From: Pseudomonas chlororaphis subsp. chlororaphis
Lineage (GTDB): Bacteria; Pseudomonadota; Gammaproteobacteria; Pseudomonadales; Pseudomonadaceae
NCBI RefSeq assembly: GCF_003945765.1
Contig: NZ_CP027712.1
Span: forward strand, 3,844,001 to 3,908,000
DNA: 64,000 nucleotides
Direction: 5' to 3'
A model generated the notes under the pieces. The model was not told where the DNA came from, searched no databases, and worked only from the letters and a program-made list of their open reading frames with translations. Positions 9,044 through 18,210 of the stretch are shown one piece after another; within the stretch, counting starts at the first letter, position 1, and each line of letters begins with the position of its first letter. The position numbers were made by a program, and so were the translations under genes.

Positions 9044-10022
9044 GCTCGATATCCTGTCGTTCGGTGAAACCATGGCGATGTTCGTCGCCGAACAGAGCGG
9101 CGACCTGGCCCGGGTCGGCCACTTCCACAAACGCATCGCCGGCGCCGACAGCAACGTGGCCATCGGCCTGTCGCGCCTGGGCTTCAAGGTCGGCTGGCTG
9201 AGCCGGGTCGGCGCCGACTCCCTGGGGCGTTTCGTCATCGACAGCCTGCAAGCCGAAGGCGTGGACTGCCGCTACGTCGCCACCGACCGGCTACACCCCA
9301 CCGGTTTCCAGCTCAAGTCCCTGGAGGAGCACGGCGACGATCCACGGGTGGAATACTTCCGCCGCGGTTCCGCGGCCAGCCACCTGAGCGTCGCCGACAT
9401 CGCCCCCCAGCTGCTGCGCGCCCGGCACCTGCACGCCACCGGCATTCCCCCGGCGCTCTCAACCTCGGCCCGTGACCTGTCCCACAGCCTGATGAGCAAG
9501 ATGCGCGCGGCCGGCCGCAGCGTGTCCTTCGACCCGAACCTGCGGCCCAGCCTGTGGGGCAGCGAACAACTGATGATCGACGAAATCAACCGCCTGGCCG
9601 TGCTCGCCCACTGGGTGCTGCCGGGCCTGAGCGAAGGCCGCCTGCTGACCGGCTATGAAGACCCGGCCGATATCGCCGCGTTTTACCTGGACCAGGGCGT
9701 CGAGGCCGTGGCGATCAAGCTCGGTGCCCATGGCGCCTATTACCGCACCCATTTGCACGAAGGTTTCGTCGAAGCCGTGCCGGTGACCCAGGTGGTCGAC
9801 ACCGTGGGCGCCGGCGACGGTTTCGCCGTCGGCCTGATCAGCGCCCTGCTGGAAAACCACAGCGTCGCCGAGGCCGTGCAGCGCGCCAACTGGATTGGCA
9901 GCCGCGCGGTGCAGAGCCGGGGCGACATGGAAGGTTTGCCAAGCCGCGATGAACTGCCCGTGGCCGCCGCGCAAGCGCTCGCCAGCCGGCCCACGGCAAC
10001 GGAAACCGTACAAGCCCTATAG
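9036..10022 (+). CDS. kguK: 2-ketogluconate kinase
   Basis: 328 residues, PfkB/ribokinase fold. The N-terminal [18 protein letters not shown] and the ATP/anion-hole motif [12 protein letters not shown] (about 255-266, with catalytic Asp) are clear. It phosphorylates 2-keto-D-gluconate at C6 in the cytoplasm using ATP. Overlap of 8 nt with kguE puts it firmly in the operon. The product is reduced by KguD to 6-phosphogluconate. Confidence 0.94.
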   Translation: MSELDILSFGETMAMFVAEQSGDLARVGHFHKRIAGADSNVAIGLSRLGFKVGWLSRVGADSLGRFVIDSLQAEGVDCRYVATDRLHPTGFQLKSLEEHGDDPRVEYFRRGSAASHLSVADIAPQLLRARHLHATGIPPALSTSARDLSHSLMSKMRAAGRSVSFDPNLRPSLWGSEQLMIDEINRLAVLAHWVLPGLSEGRLLTGYEDPADIAAFYLDQGVEAVAIKLGAHGAYYRTHLHEGFVEAVPVTQVVDTVGAGDGFAVGLISALLENHSVAEAVQRANWIGSRAVQSRGDMEGLPSRDELPVAAAQALASRPTATETVQAL

Positions 10023-10081
10023 CGACAAAACCGTGAAGACACCTCAACCCGACTGAACCTTGCGTTACCTGTTGCGACAAA

Positions 10082-10089
10082 AACAACAA
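10082..10089 (+). promoter_or_regulatory. CA motif (Hfq/Crc site) before kguT
   Basis: AACAACAA, an exact AAnAAnAA match, 16 nt before the kguT start and just ahead of its CAGGAG ribosome site. Confidence 0.55.
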
Positions 10090-10105
10090 GCTCAGGAGCA
10101 CCCTT

Positions 10106-11401
10106 ATGCAAACGCTGAAACTCGCCACCCGCCGCTGGTGGTACATCATGCCCATCGTGTTCATCACCTACAGCCTGGCGTACCTGGACCGCGCCAACTA
10201 CGGGTTCGCCGCCGCCTCCGGGATGGCCGCCGACCTGATGATCACCCCGGGCCTGTCGTCCCTGCTCGGCGCCTTGTTCTTCCTCGGTTACTTTTTCTTC
10301 CAGGTACCGGGGGCGATCTACGCGCAAAAACACAGCGTCAAGAAGCTGATCTTCGTCAGCCTGATCCTCTGGGGCGGCCTGGCCACCCTCACCGGCGTGG
10401 TGTCCAACGCCTATTGGCTGATCGCCATCCGCTTCATGCTCGGGGTGGTCGAAGCCGCGGTGATGCCGGCGATGCTGGTCTACCTGTGCCATTGGTTCAC
10501 CCGGGCCGAACGCTCGCGGGCCAACACCTTCCTGATCCTCGGCAACCCGGTGACCATGCTCTGGATGTCGGTGGTCTCGGGGTACCTGGTGGAGCATTTC
10601 AGCTGGCGCTGGATGTTCATCATCGAAGGCTTGCCGGCGGTGCTCTGGGCCTTTATCTGGTGGCGCCTGGCCGATGACCGCCCAAGCGCGGCGAAGTGGC
10701 TCAGCGACCAGGAAAAACACGACCTGGAAAGCGCCCTGGCCGCCGAACAGGTGGGCATCAAGGCGGTGAAGAACTACGCCGAAGCCTTCCGCTCGCCCAA
10801 GGTGATCATCCTCGCCCTGCAGTTCTTCTGCTGGAGCATCGGCGTCTACGGCTTCGTGCTGTGGCTGCCGTCGATCCTCAAGCACGGCGCGCAGATGGAC
10901 ATGGTCGAGGCCGGCTGGCTGTCGGCGCTGCCTTACCTGGCTGCGGTGATCGCCATGCTCGGGGTGTCCTGGGGCTCGGACCGGATCCAGAAGCGCAAGC
11001 GTTTCGTCTGGCCGCCGCTGCTGATCGCCTCCTTCGCCTTCTACGGCTCCTACCTGCTGGGCGCCGAGCACTTCTGGTGGTCCTACAGCCTGCTGGTGAT
11101 CGCCGGCGCCTGCATGTACGCGCCTTATGGGCCGTTCTTCGCCATCGTCCCGGAGATCCTCCCGGCCAACGTCGCCGGCGGCGCCATGGCGCTGATCAAC
11201 AGCATGGGCGCCCTGGGCTCGTTCGGCGGCTCCTACCTGGTGGGCTACCTGAACAGCGCCACCGGCTCGCCCGGCGCCTCCTACCTGCTGATGAGCGGTG
11301 CACTGCTGCTGTCGGTGCTGCTGACCCTCTTTCTCAACCCGGGCGCCAGCGACCGCCAGCGCAGCGCGCTGCCGGTACGTCGCCGCCTGGCGCATTCCTG
11401 A
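10106..11401 (+). CDS. kguT: 2-ketogluconate MFS transporter
   Basis: 431 residues and about 12 membrane helices, anion:cation symporter subfamily of MFS (YSLAYLDRANYGFA at about 20-33, ALFFLGYFFFQVPGA about 56-70). It imports 2-ketogluconate formed in the periplasm by gluconate dehydrogenase. It sits between kguK and kguD, 83 nt and 19 nt away, in the expected order. The 83-nt leader carries an exact CA motif and a CAGGAG ribosome site at 10094-10099, so its translation may be separately controlled by Hfq/Crc. Confidence 0.93.
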   Translation: MQTLKLATRRWWYIMPIVFITYSLAYLDRANYGFAAASGMAADLMITPGLSSLLGALFFLGYFFFQVPGAIYAQKHSVKKLIFVSLILWGGLATLTGVVSNAYWLIAIRFMLGVVEAAVMPAMLVYLCHWFTRAERSRANTFLILGNPVTMLWMSVVSGYLVEHFSWRWMFIIEGLPAVLWAFIWWRLADDRPSAAKWLSDQEKHDLESALAAEQVGIKAVKNYAEAFRSPKVIILALQFFCWSIGVYGFVLWLPSILKHGAQMDMVEAGWLSALPYLAAVIAMLGVSWGSDRIQKRKRFVWPPLLIASFAFYGSYLLGAEHFWWSYSLLVIAGACMYAPYGPFFAIVPEILPANVAGGAMALINSMGALGSFGGSYLVGYLNSATGSPGASYLLMSGALLLSVLLTLFLNPGASDRQRSALPVRRRLAHS

Positions 11402-11420
11402 ATCGAACAAGGTGAACCCC

Positions 11421-12413
11421 ATGAAAAAACAGGTCGTGCTGTACAAGAAACTCTCGCCGCCGCTGATGGCCCGCCTGCATGAGCAGGCCCAGGTGACCCT
11501 GATCGAAGACCTCAGTGCCCAGGGCCTGGCCAAGCTGCGCAGCGCCCTGCCCGCCGCCCAGGGCCTGCTCGGCGCCAGCTTGCGCCTGGATGCCGAACTG
11601 CTGGACCTGGCGCCACACCTGGAAGCGGTGGCCAGCGTGTCGGTGGGCGTCGACAACTACGACATCGACTACCTGACCCGCCGCGACATCCTGCTCAGCA
11701 ACACCCCGGATGTGCTCACCGAAACCACCGCCGACACCGGTTTCGCCCTGATCCTGGCCAGCGCCCGGCGCGTGGTGGAGCTGGCCAACCTGGTGCGCGC
11801 CGGCCAGTGGAACCGCAATATCGGCCCGCTGCATTTCGGCAGCGACGTGCACGGCAAGACCCTGGGCATCATCGGCATGGGGCGGATCGGCGAAGCCCTG
11901 GCCCAGCGCGGCCATTTCGGCTTCGGCATGCCGGTGATCTACCACAGCAACAGCCCGAAACCGGCGGTGGAACAACGTTTCGGCGCCCGCTACTGCAGCC
12001 TGCCGGAGCTGCTGCAACAGGCCGACTTCATCTGCCTGACCCTGCCGCTGACGGACCAGACCCTGGGCCTGATCGGCCGTGAAGAGTTCGCCCTGATGCG
12101 TCCGGAAAGCATCTTCATCAATATTTCCCGGGGCAAGGTGGTGGACGAACAGGCGCTGATCGAAGCCTTGCAGCAACGGCGGATTCGCGCGGCCGGGCTG
12201 GATGTGTTCGAGCGTGAGCCCCTGGGCCACGACTCGCCGCTGTTGCAGCTGAACAATGTGGTGGCCACCCCGCACATCGGCTCGGCGACCTTCGAGACCC
12301 GCGAGGCCATGGCCCGCTGCGCGGTCGACAACCTGCTGGCGGCCCTGGCCGGTCAGCGTCCGGCCAACCTGGTCAACCCCCGGGCCTGGGAGCGCCGCAA
12401 GGCTGCGGTGTGA
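11421..12413 (+). CDS. kguD: 2-keto-6-phosphogluconate reductase (D-2-hydroxyacid dehydrogenase family)
   Basis: 330 residues. The Rossmann NAD(P) motif GIIGMGRIGEALAQRG lies at about 149-164 and the catalytic Arg, Glu and His in INISRGKVVDE (about 234-244), FEREPL and TPHIGSAT (about 283-290). It reduces 2-keto-6-phosphogluconate to 6-phosphogluconate, feeding the Entner-Doudoroff route. The ATG at 11421 is preceded by AAGG at ideal spacing; a GTG at 11412 would overlap that site. Last gene of the kgu operon; a REPIN follows. Confidence 0.93.
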   Translation: MKKQVVLYKKLSPPLMARLHEQAQVTLIEDLSAQGLAKLRSALPAAQGLLGASLRLDAELLDLAPHLEAVASVSVGVDNYDIDYLTRRDILLSNTPDVLTETTADTGFALILASARRVVELANLVRAGQWNRNIGPLHFGSDVHGKTLGIIGMGRIGEALAQRGHFGFGMPVIYHSNSPKPAVEQRFGARYCSLPELLQQADFICLTLPLTDQTLGLIGREEFALMRPESIFINISRGKVVDEQALIEALQQRRIRAAGLDVFEREPLGHDSPLLQLNNVVATPHIGSATFETREAMARCAVDNLLAALAGQRPANLVNPRAWERRKAAV

Positions 12414-12443
12414 CGCTGTAGCTGCCCGACCGTCCGATCCACC

Positions 12444-12545
12444 CTGTAGCCGCTGCCGCAGCCTGCGATAGGTCCGCAGGACCTCGGCGTCCTGAAGATC
12501 GCCACGACCGTTCCGGTCGATCGCAGCCTGCGGCAGCGGCTACAG
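12444..12545. repeat. REPIN, family B, between convergent kguD and aruH
   Basis: CTGTAGCCGCTGCCGCAG at the left is inverted at the right, ending CGGCAGCGGCTACAG; about 100 bp. It lies between two converging genes and could act as a shared 3' structure. Confidence 0.88.
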
Positions 12546-12547
12546 GC

Positions 12548-13744
12548 TCAGCGGCGTTTTGAGGATCGGCCTTCGAGCAGGTCCTGGGTGCAACGCACGA
12601 TCCGCTGGCAGGCGTCCGCCAGACGCTGTTGATCCACCACCAGGCCGATACGGATATGCCCCGCCGCGCTGGGGCCGAAGGCCTCGCCGGCGAGCACCGA
12701 GACGCCGTGCCCTTCCAGCAGCAGCTCGGCGAATTGCTGGGCGCCCAAGCCGGTTTCCCGCACATCGACCATGACGAACATGCCGCCATCGGGCTTGACC
12801 GGTTTCAACCCCGGGCATTGGCTCAGTTGCGCGCACACCAGGTCGCGGCGCTGGCGATATTCCTCGCGCATCTGTTCCAGTTCCGGCAGGTCGGCGTCCA
12901 GCGCCACCACCGCGGCGTTCTGCACAAAGTCCGGCAATCCGTACAACATGCACAGCGCCAGATGGCTCAGGTGCCCGGCCAGGGCCTGGGGCGCCACCAC
13001 CCAGCCGACCCGCCAGCCGGTCATGGCATGGGACTTGGACAGGCTGTTGATGGTCGCCGTGCGCTCGGCCATGCCCGGCAGGCTGCCGGGGCTGATGTGT
13101 TCGCCGTCGAACAGCAGGTCGCTGTAGACTTCGTCGGAAATCAGCCACAGGTCATGCTCGACGCACAGGCGCGCCAGGGCCTGCCAGGTTTCCCGGGACA
13201 GGCTGGCGCCGGAGGGGTTGTTCGGGCTGTTGAGCATCAGCGCGCGGGTCTTGGGCGTGATGCGCGCGGCGACCGCGGAGGGCTCGACGCGAAAACCGTT
13301 CTCCGGGCGCACCGGAATCGGCAGCACCTTGGCCCCGCAAGCACCGAACACCCCTTCGTAGGTGACGTACATCGGCTCGGCCACCAGCACCTCGTCGCCG
13401 GGGTCGAGCAGGCACTGGGCCACGGAAAACACCGCGCACTGCGCCCCCGGTAGCACCACCACGTGCTCGGCGTCCACCGCCTGGCCGCTGCGGGTGGCAT
13501 GGCGGTGGGCGATGCGGGTACGCAACGAACGATTGCCGCGCACCTCCGAATAGTGGGTGTCGCCCGCCAGCAGGCTATCGATGGCGGCCTGGACGATCGG
13601 CCGCGGGGTGTCGAAATCCGGGTCGCCGATGGTCAGCAGCAGCACATCGACGCCCTGCTCGCGCAGCTCCAGGGCGCGGTAGTGAATCTGCCAGGCCGCG
13701 GCACCTTCGCCGGCGATCCGTTGGGTCAAGGCTGAATAGCGCAT
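12548..13744 (-). CDS. aruH: Arginine:pyruvate transaminase (class I/II aminotransferase)
   Basis: 398 residues, fold-type I PLP enzyme. The start MRYSALTQRIAGEGAAAW matches AruH of P. aeruginosa as I know it; the PLP lysine lies in SLSKSHAMTGWRVGW (about 233-247) and the substrate Arg in HIRIGL near the C-terminus. AruH transfers the alpha-amino group of L-arginine to pyruvate, giving 2-ketoarginine and alanine (arginine transaminase route). The partner genes aruI and aruRS are not here. The start at 13744 follows AAGGAG. A chemoreceptor gene ends 37 nt upstream in the same direction, suggesting co-transcription. Other PLP transaminase activities cannot be excluded. Confidence 0.8.
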   Translation of the reverse strand: MRYSALTQRIAGEGAAAWQIHYRALELREQGVDVLLLTIGDPDFDTPRPIVQAAIDSLLAGDTHYSEVRGNRSLRTRIAHRHATRSGQAVDAEHVVVLPGAQCAVFSVAQCLLDPGDEVLVAEPMYVTYEGVFGACGAKVLPIPVRPENGFRVEPSAVAARITPKTRALMLNSPNNPSGASLSRETWQALARLCVEHDLWLISDEVYSDLLFDGEHISPGSLPGMAERTATINSLSKSHAMTGWRVGWVVAPQALAGHLSHLALCMLYGLPDFVQNAAVVALDADLPELEQMREEYRQRRDLVCAQLSQCPGLKPVKPDGGMFVMVDVRETGLGAQQFAELLLEGHGVSVLAGEAFGPSAAGHIRIGLVVDQQRLADACQRIVRCTQDLLEGRSSKRR

Positions 13745-13781
13745 CTCGCTCTCCTTGGGCACGCATTCCAACAACCCTAAC

Positions 13782-15407
13782 TCAAATCACAAAGCGCGCC
13801 ACCATCGCATTCAAATCCACCGCCAGGCGCGACAGCTCATGGCTGGCGGCGCTGGTCTGGTTGGCCCCGGCGGCCGACTGGGTGGCCAGGTCGCGGATAT
13901 TCACCAGGTTGCGATCGACCTCGCGGGACACCTGGGCCTGCTCTTCCGAAGCGCTGGCAATCACCAGGTTGCGCTCGTTGATCAAGTTGATCGATTCGGC
14001 GATCTGCTCCAGGGCCACGCCGGCGGCGCGGGCCATTTCCAGGGTGTTCTGGGTGCGCTGGTTGCTTTGCTGCATCGACTGCACCGCCTCGCCCGTGCCG
14101 TTCTGGATGCCGGCGACCATCTTTTCGATTTCCTGGGTCGATTGCGCGGTGCGATGGGCCAGCGCCCGCACCTCGTCGGCCACCACCGCGAACCCGCGCC
14201 CGGCCTCGCCGGCGCGGGCCGCCTCGATGGCTGCGTTGAGGGCCAGCAGGTTGGTCTGCTCGGCGATGGCGCGGATCACGTCGAGCACCTTGCCGATGTC
14301 GCGGCCCTGGGTGGCCAGGCCTTCGATCATCACCGAAGTGCTCTGCACGTCGTGGGTCATGGTCTGGATCGCGTCGACGGTTTCCACCACCCGGTCGCGA
14401 CCTTCGCGGGCGGCCTGGGTCGACTGGTGCGAGGCTTCGGAAGTCGACACGGCGTTGCGCGCCACCTCTTCCACGGCGGCGGTCATTTCGTTGACGGCGG
14501 TGGCCGCCTGTTCGATTTCGTTGTTCTGCTGCTGCAAGCCACGGGAGGCTTCCTCGGTGACCGCGCTGAGTTCTTCCGAGGCCGAGGCCAGTTGGGTCGC
14601 CGAGCCGGAGATCTGCTCGATGGTCTTGCGCAGGTTGCCCTGCATCTCGTTCAGCGCCACCAACAGGCGGGCCGGTTCGTCCTTGCCGTCGACCTCGATG
14701 GCCTGGGTCAGGTTGCCCGAAGCGATGGTCTGCGCGGCCAGCAGCGCGCGGTTCAACGGGGTGACGATGCTGCGGGTCAGCAGCAGGGCCAGTATTACCG
14801 TGAGCAGGGCCGCGACCACCGCCACGGCGATGATGCCGGTGATGGCGCCGTGGTAATGCTCACCGGCCAGGTCAGACGCCTGAGTGGCCCCAGCCTTGTT
14901 GATCGCCACCAGTTTATTCAACTGCTCGCCCATCTGGTCGGTGCCGTCCTTGATCCGCGTATTGATCAGGGTGCGCAGCTCCTCGAGCTTGTTCTGTCGC
15001 GACAGCTCCAGCATGTCGTTCTGCGCTTGCAGGTACTTTTCCAGGGTCGCCGCGAAGGTCTTGTACAGGGCCACTTCCTCTTCCCCCGCCGGCAAGGCGG
15101 CGTAGCTGGCCTGGGCCTGCTTGAGCTTGTCCACCAGCACGCCGATACGCGTCTGCGCTTCCTGCAGGCCGGCCGGCTCGCGGTTGACCAGTACCCGGAA
15201 CGAGAGAATCCGCAGACGCAGCACGTTTTCGGTGACGTTGCCGAGGAACCCTACGCTGGGCAGCTGGTTGCTTTCCATTTCCAGGGAGGCCTGTCGGATG
15301 ATCGACATGCGGTTGACGGCGAACACACCCAGCGCGATGACCAGCAACGCGATGAACGCAAAACCGAGGAAAGCTCGAGGCGCGATATTCATATTACGTA
15401 GGGACAT
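13782..15407 (-). CDS. Methyl-accepting chemotaxis protein
   Basis: 541 residues. Transmembrane helix 1 (about 11-31), a periplasmic four-helix-bundle-type ligand domain (about 34-190), a second helix (about 192-212), HAMP, and a cytoplasmic signalling domain with the invariant hairpin tip region [20 protein letters not shown]. The signalling domain relays ligand binding to CheA/CheW. ATG 15407 ([15 protein letters not shown]) fits the usual short cytoplasmic N-terminus; a longer frame to 15446 has no advantage. It is followed after 37 nt by aruH in the same direction, so arginine, ornithine or a keto acid are possible ligands; this is inference from position only. Confidence 0.9.
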   Translation of the reverse strand: MSLRNMNIAPRAFLGFAFIALLVIALGVFAVNRMSIIRQASLEMESNQLPSVGFLGNVTENVLRLRILSFRVLVNREPAGLQEAQTRIGVLVDKLKQAQASYAALPAGEEEVALYKTFAATLEKYLQAQNDMLELSRQNKLEELRTLINTRIKDGTDQMGEQLNKLVAINKAGATQASDLAGEHYHGAITGIIAVAVVAALLTVILALLLTRSIVTPLNRALLAAQTIASGNLTQAIEVDGKDEPARLLVALNEMQGNLRKTIEQISGSATQLASASEELSAVTEEASRGLQQQNNEIEQAATAVNEMTAAVEEVARNAVSTSEASHQSTQAAREGRDRVVETVDAIQTMTHDVQSTSVMIEGLATQGRDIGKVLDVIRAIAEQTNLLALNAAIEAARAGEAGRGFAVVADEVRALAHRTAQSTQEIEKMVAGIQNGTGEAVQSMQQSNQRTQNTLEMARAAGVALEQIAESINLINERNLVIASASEEQAQVSREVDRNLVNIRDLATQSAAGANQTSAASHELSRLAVDLNAMVARFVI

Positions 15408-15564
15408 AGGATGACTCTCGGGATATTGAGGACTGCGAGCATCCATGCACTGAACCCTGTCGCCAGCGGCGGCTGGCGGCCTGACAGGTGGGCGCCACTG
15501 TTGTAGTTGGTCTGTGGGCCTAATAGCGATATCGGCCGGGCTTTAGGTTTTTTGCAGGCCCCGG

Positions 15565-15579
15565 CGAAAATATTTTTCG
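15565..15579. promoter_or_regulatory. Palindrome in the MCP/hpaB divergent region
   Basis: CGAAAATATTTTTCG: perfect 6-bp arms around TAT. The spacer 15408-15798 (391 nt) holds no convincing gene; it holds this palindrome, a second one at 15593-15608, a tandem repeat and the hpaB leader. Confidence 0.4.
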
Positions 15580-15592
15580 TCGCCACGAAAGT

Positions 15593-15608
15593 GTTTCAAC
15601 GGTGAAAC
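15593..15608. promoter_or_regulatory. Palindrome GTTTCA-N4-TGAAAC
   Basis: GTTTCAACGGTGAAAC has perfect 6-bp arms, 28 bp from the first palindrome (start to start). It could be an operator for the chemoreceptor or for hpaB; no regulator is assigned. Confidence 0.4.
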
Positions 15609-15636
15609 GGGTGGCCTTGCCGGATCGGTTCCGCGT

Positions 15637-15696
15637 CCATGATCTGCCCCATGACCAGGCCCATGACCTACTCCATGACCAGCCCCATGAAAAGTG
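15637..15696. repeat. Five tandem 12-bp units beginning CCATGA
   Basis: Units start at 15637, 15649, 15661, 15673 and 15685, each beginning CCATGA; the middle three read CCATGACC. Read on the minus strand they would encode an HG-rich peptide. They occupy the leader or promoter region upstream of hpaB. Confidence 0.85.
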
Positions 15697-15775
15697 CAAT
15701 TCATTCGCCGGAAAAGCCATTCAGTCGCCGCCCCGTCCTGCCCATCATGGGCCCCAGCTCGCAATGGCAATTCAT

Positions 15776-15783
15776 AACAACAA
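15776..15783 (+). promoter_or_regulatory. CA motif (Hfq/Crc site) before hpaB
   Basis: AACAACAA, an exact AAnAAnAA match, directly ahead of the GGAG ribosome site at 15789-15792. Confidence 0.55.
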
Positions 15784-15798
15784 CGACTGGAGTGGATG

Positions 15799-17361
15799 AT
15801 GAAACCCGAAGACTTCCGTGCCGAGACCAACCGCCCGCTGACCGGCGCCGAATACCTAGCCAGCCTGCGCGATGATCGCGAAATCTACATTTATGGCGAC
15901 CGGGTCAAGGATGTGACCAGCCACCCGGCGTTCCGCAACTCCGCCGCCTCCATGGCGCGCCTCTATGACGCCCTGCATGACCCCGAGACCAAGGACAAGC
16001 TGTGCTGGGCCACCGACACCGGCAACGGCGGCTACACCCACAAGTTCTTCCGCTCGGCGAAAAGCGCCGACGACCTGCGCCAGCAGCGCGACGCCATCGC
16101 CGAGTGGTCGCGCCTGACCTACGGCTGGATGGGCCGCAGCCCGGACTACAAGGCCGCCTTCGGCAGCGCCCTGGGCGCCAACCCGGAGTTCTATGGCAAG
16201 TTCGCGGACAACGCCCGCACCTGGTACAAGCGCATCCAGGAAGCCTGCCTGTACCTCAACCACGCCATCGTCAACCCGCCGATCGACCGCGACAAGCCGG
16301 TGGACCAGGTCAAGGACGTGTTCATCTCGGTGGACGAGGAAGTCGAAGGCGGGATCATCGTCAGCGGCGCCAAGGTGGTGGCCACCAACTCGGCCCTGAC
16401 CCACTACAACTTCGTCGGCCAGGGTTCGGCGCAGCTCTTGGGCGACAACACCGACTTCGCCCTGATGTTCATCGCACCGATGAACACCCGCGGCATGAAG
16501 CTGATCTGCCGCCCGTCCTACGAACTGCAGGCCGGCATGACCGGTTCGCCGTTCGACTACCCGCTGTCCAGCCGCTTCGACGAGAACGACGCGATCCTGA
16601 TCATGGACAAGGTGTTCATCCCCTGGGAAAACGTGCTGATCTACCGCGACTTCGAACGCTGCCGGCAGTGGTTCCCGCAAGGCGGTTTCGGCCGGCTGTT
16701 CCCGATGCAGGGCTGCACCCGGCTGGCGGTCAAGCTCGACTTCATCACCGGGCTGCTGGTCAAGGCCTTGCAGTGCACCGGTTCCCTGGAGTTTCGCGGG
16801 GTGCAGGCGCAGGTTGGCGAGGTGGTGGCCTGGCGCAACCTGTTCTGGTCGCTGACCGACGCCATGCACGGCAACGCCAGCGAATGGCTCAATGGCGCCT
16901 TCCTGCCCAGCGCCCAGGCCTTGCAGGCCTACCGGGTCCTGGCGCCCCAGGCCTACACCGACATCAAGAAGATCATCGAGCAGGTGGTGGCCAGCGGCCT
17001 GATCTACCTGCCGTCCGGCTCCCGCGACCTCAAGGACCCGATGCTCAACCAGTACCTGAGCACCTATTGCCGGGGGTCGGCGGGCATGGGCCACGAGGAG
17101 CGGATCAAGATCCTCAAGCTGCTGTGGGATGCCATCGGCACCGAGTTCGGCGGCCGCCACGAGCTGTACGAAATCAACTACGCCGGCAGCCAGGACGAAA
17201 TCCGCATGCAGTGCCTGCGCCATGCCCAGGCCACCGGCTTGATGAAAGCCATGACCGACCTGGTGGACCAATGCCTGGGCGACTACGACCTCGATGGCTG
17301 GACGGTGCCGCACCTGACCAATCCGGACGACATCAACATGCTCGACCGCATCCGCCAGTAA
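15799..17361 (+). CDS. hpaB: 4-hydroxyphenylacetate 3-monooxygenase, oxygenase component
   Basis: 520 residues, the normal HpaB length. Long stretches match the enterobacterial HpaB family as I know it: MKPEDFRA at the start, REIYIYGDRVKDVT (about 27-40), the GGYTHKFFRSAKSADDLRQQ segment, RIKILKLLWDAIGTEFGGRH, and the end DGWTVPHLTNPDDINMLD. It uses FADH2 from HpaC and O2 to convert 4-hydroxyphenylacetate to homoprotocatechuate in the cytoplasm. ATG 15799 has GGAG at 6-nt spacing; an ATG one codon upstream has poor spacing. hpaC follows. Unlike many hosts, the pair is 13 kb from the ring-cleavage genes. Confidence 0.96.
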   Translation: MKPEDFRAETNRPLTGAEYLASLRDDREIYIYGDRVKDVTSHPAFRNSAASMARLYDALHDPETKDKLCWATDTGNGGYTHKFFRSAKSADDLRQQRDAIAEWSRLTYGWMGRSPDYKAAFGSALGANPEFYGKFADNARTWYKRIQEACLYLNHAIVNPPIDRDKPVDQVKDVFISVDEEVEGGIIVSGAKVVATNSALTHYNFVGQGSAQLLGDNTDFALMFIAPMNTRGMKLICRPSYELQAGMTGSPFDYPLSSRFDENDAILIMDKVFIPWENVLIYRDFERCRQWFPQGGFGRLFPMQGCTRLAVKLDFITGLLVKALQCTGSLEFRGVQAQVGEVVAWRNLFWSLTDAMHGNASEWLNGAFLPSAQALQAYRVLAPQAYTDIKKIIEQVVASGLIYLPSGSRDLKDPMLNQYLSTYCRGSAGMGHEERIKILKLLWDAIGTEFGGRHELYEINYAGSQDEIRMQCLRHAQATGLMKAMTDLVDQCLGDYDLDGWTVPHLTNPDDINMLDRIRQ

Positions 17362-17380
17362 GTGCCGCCCGACCTGAATG

Positions 17381-17418
17381 ACCCGCGGGGCGCCCCCCGA
17401 TTGCCGGCGCCCGCGGGT
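17381..17418 (+). other. Intercistronic hairpin between hpaB and hpaC
   Basis: ACCCGCGGGGCGCC (17381-17394) can pair with GGCGCCCGCGGGT (17406-17418) with one bulged G. There is no T-run, so it may adjust the hpaB:hpaC mRNA ratio rather than end transcription. Confidence 0.5.
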
Positions 17419-17436
17419 TCACCCGAGGAATCTGTC

Positions 17437-17949
17437 ATGACTCAACTCGATCCCAAGCAACAGGCTTTTCGCGATGCCATGGCGCACATGACCGCGGCGG
17501 TCAACGTCATCACCAGCAACGGCCCGGCCGGACGCTGCGGCATCACCGCCACCGCGGTCTGCTCGGTCACCGACAGCCCGCCCAGCCTGATGGTCTGCGT
17601 CAACCGCAACAGCGCCCTGAACCCGGTGTTCAAGCGCAACGGCCAGCTCTGCGTCAACGTACTCTGCGGTGAACATGAAGAGGTCGCCCGGCACTTCGCC
17701 GGCATGACCGGGGTGGAGATGGAGCAGCGCTTCAGCCTGCACCCCTGGCGCGACGGCCAGGGCGCCCTGCCGGTGCTCGACGGCGCCCTGGCCAGCCTGC
17801 TGGGACGCATCACCGAGGTGCAGGAGGTCGGCACCCATTCGGTGATGCTGGTGCAGCTGGATGAAATCTGCGTGCGCGAACACGGCGACTCGCTGGTGTA
17901 TTTCAGCCGTGGTTTCCATCGTTTGCAGCGGGCCGTCCAGGCGGCCTGA
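17437..17949 (+). CDS. hpaC: 4-hydroxyphenylacetate 3-monooxygenase, flavin reductase component
   Basis: 170 residues, flavin-reductase-like FMN/FAD-binding split barrel (AAVNVITSNGPAGRCGITATAVCSV at the N-terminal part, LVYFSRGFHRL at the C-terminus). It uses NAD(P)H to supply free FADH2 to HpaB. ATG 17437 follows GAGGAA (17425-17430). It is 75 nt after hpaB, with an intercistronic hairpin between them, and clearly its partner. Confidence 0.94.
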   Translation: MTQLDPKQQAFRDAMAHMTAAVNVITSNGPAGRCGITATAVCSVTDSPPSLMVCVNRNSALNPVFKRNGQLCVNVLCGEHEEVARHFAGMTGVEMEQRFSLHPWRDGQGALPVLDGALASLLGRITEVQEVGTHSVMLVQLDEICVREHGDSLVYFSRGFHRLQRAVQAA

Positions 17950-17963
17950 TCTTCTGATCTTTT

Positions 17964-18073
17964 GTAGGAGCGGCCGGTCGACGCTCGATTGCTCGCGATA
18001 GCCGTGCAGCGGCGATGGGCCTGCCAACGCGCGTTATCGTTGCAGATTTATCGCGGGCAAGCCTCGCTCCTAC
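17964..18073. repeat. REPIN, family A (one degenerate arm)
   Basis: The left arm begins GTAGGAGCGGCCGGTCGACG and ends GCTCGCGAT (17964-17999), an interrupted REP; the right arm is the canonical ATCGCGGGCAAGCCTCGCTC plus CTAC (18050-18073). The spacer from hpaC to the next gene holds nothing else recognisable apart from a CA motif. Confidence 0.75.
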
Positions 18074-18210
18074 AGAAGCCAATATCCCCGCCAGGCCTCC
18101 CCTTCATCCTGCATCTGTAGGATAGCGATCCCCCGCCAACCCGACGATACTCGTGCCCAGGCCCTGCCCACGTCCCTGGACGTTCCGGTCCCTACTGACT
18201 CCGTGACGAA

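Noticed and set aside
9740..11656. A 638-codon minus-strand open frame opposite kguK/kguT/kguD
   Set aside because: Low-complexity Gln/His/Arg-rich shadow of the kgu operon.
15520..15830. Small open frames over the tandem repeat, including an HG-repeat peptide on the minus strand
   Set aside because: No ribosome site or family features; composition follows directly from the 12-bp DNA repeat.
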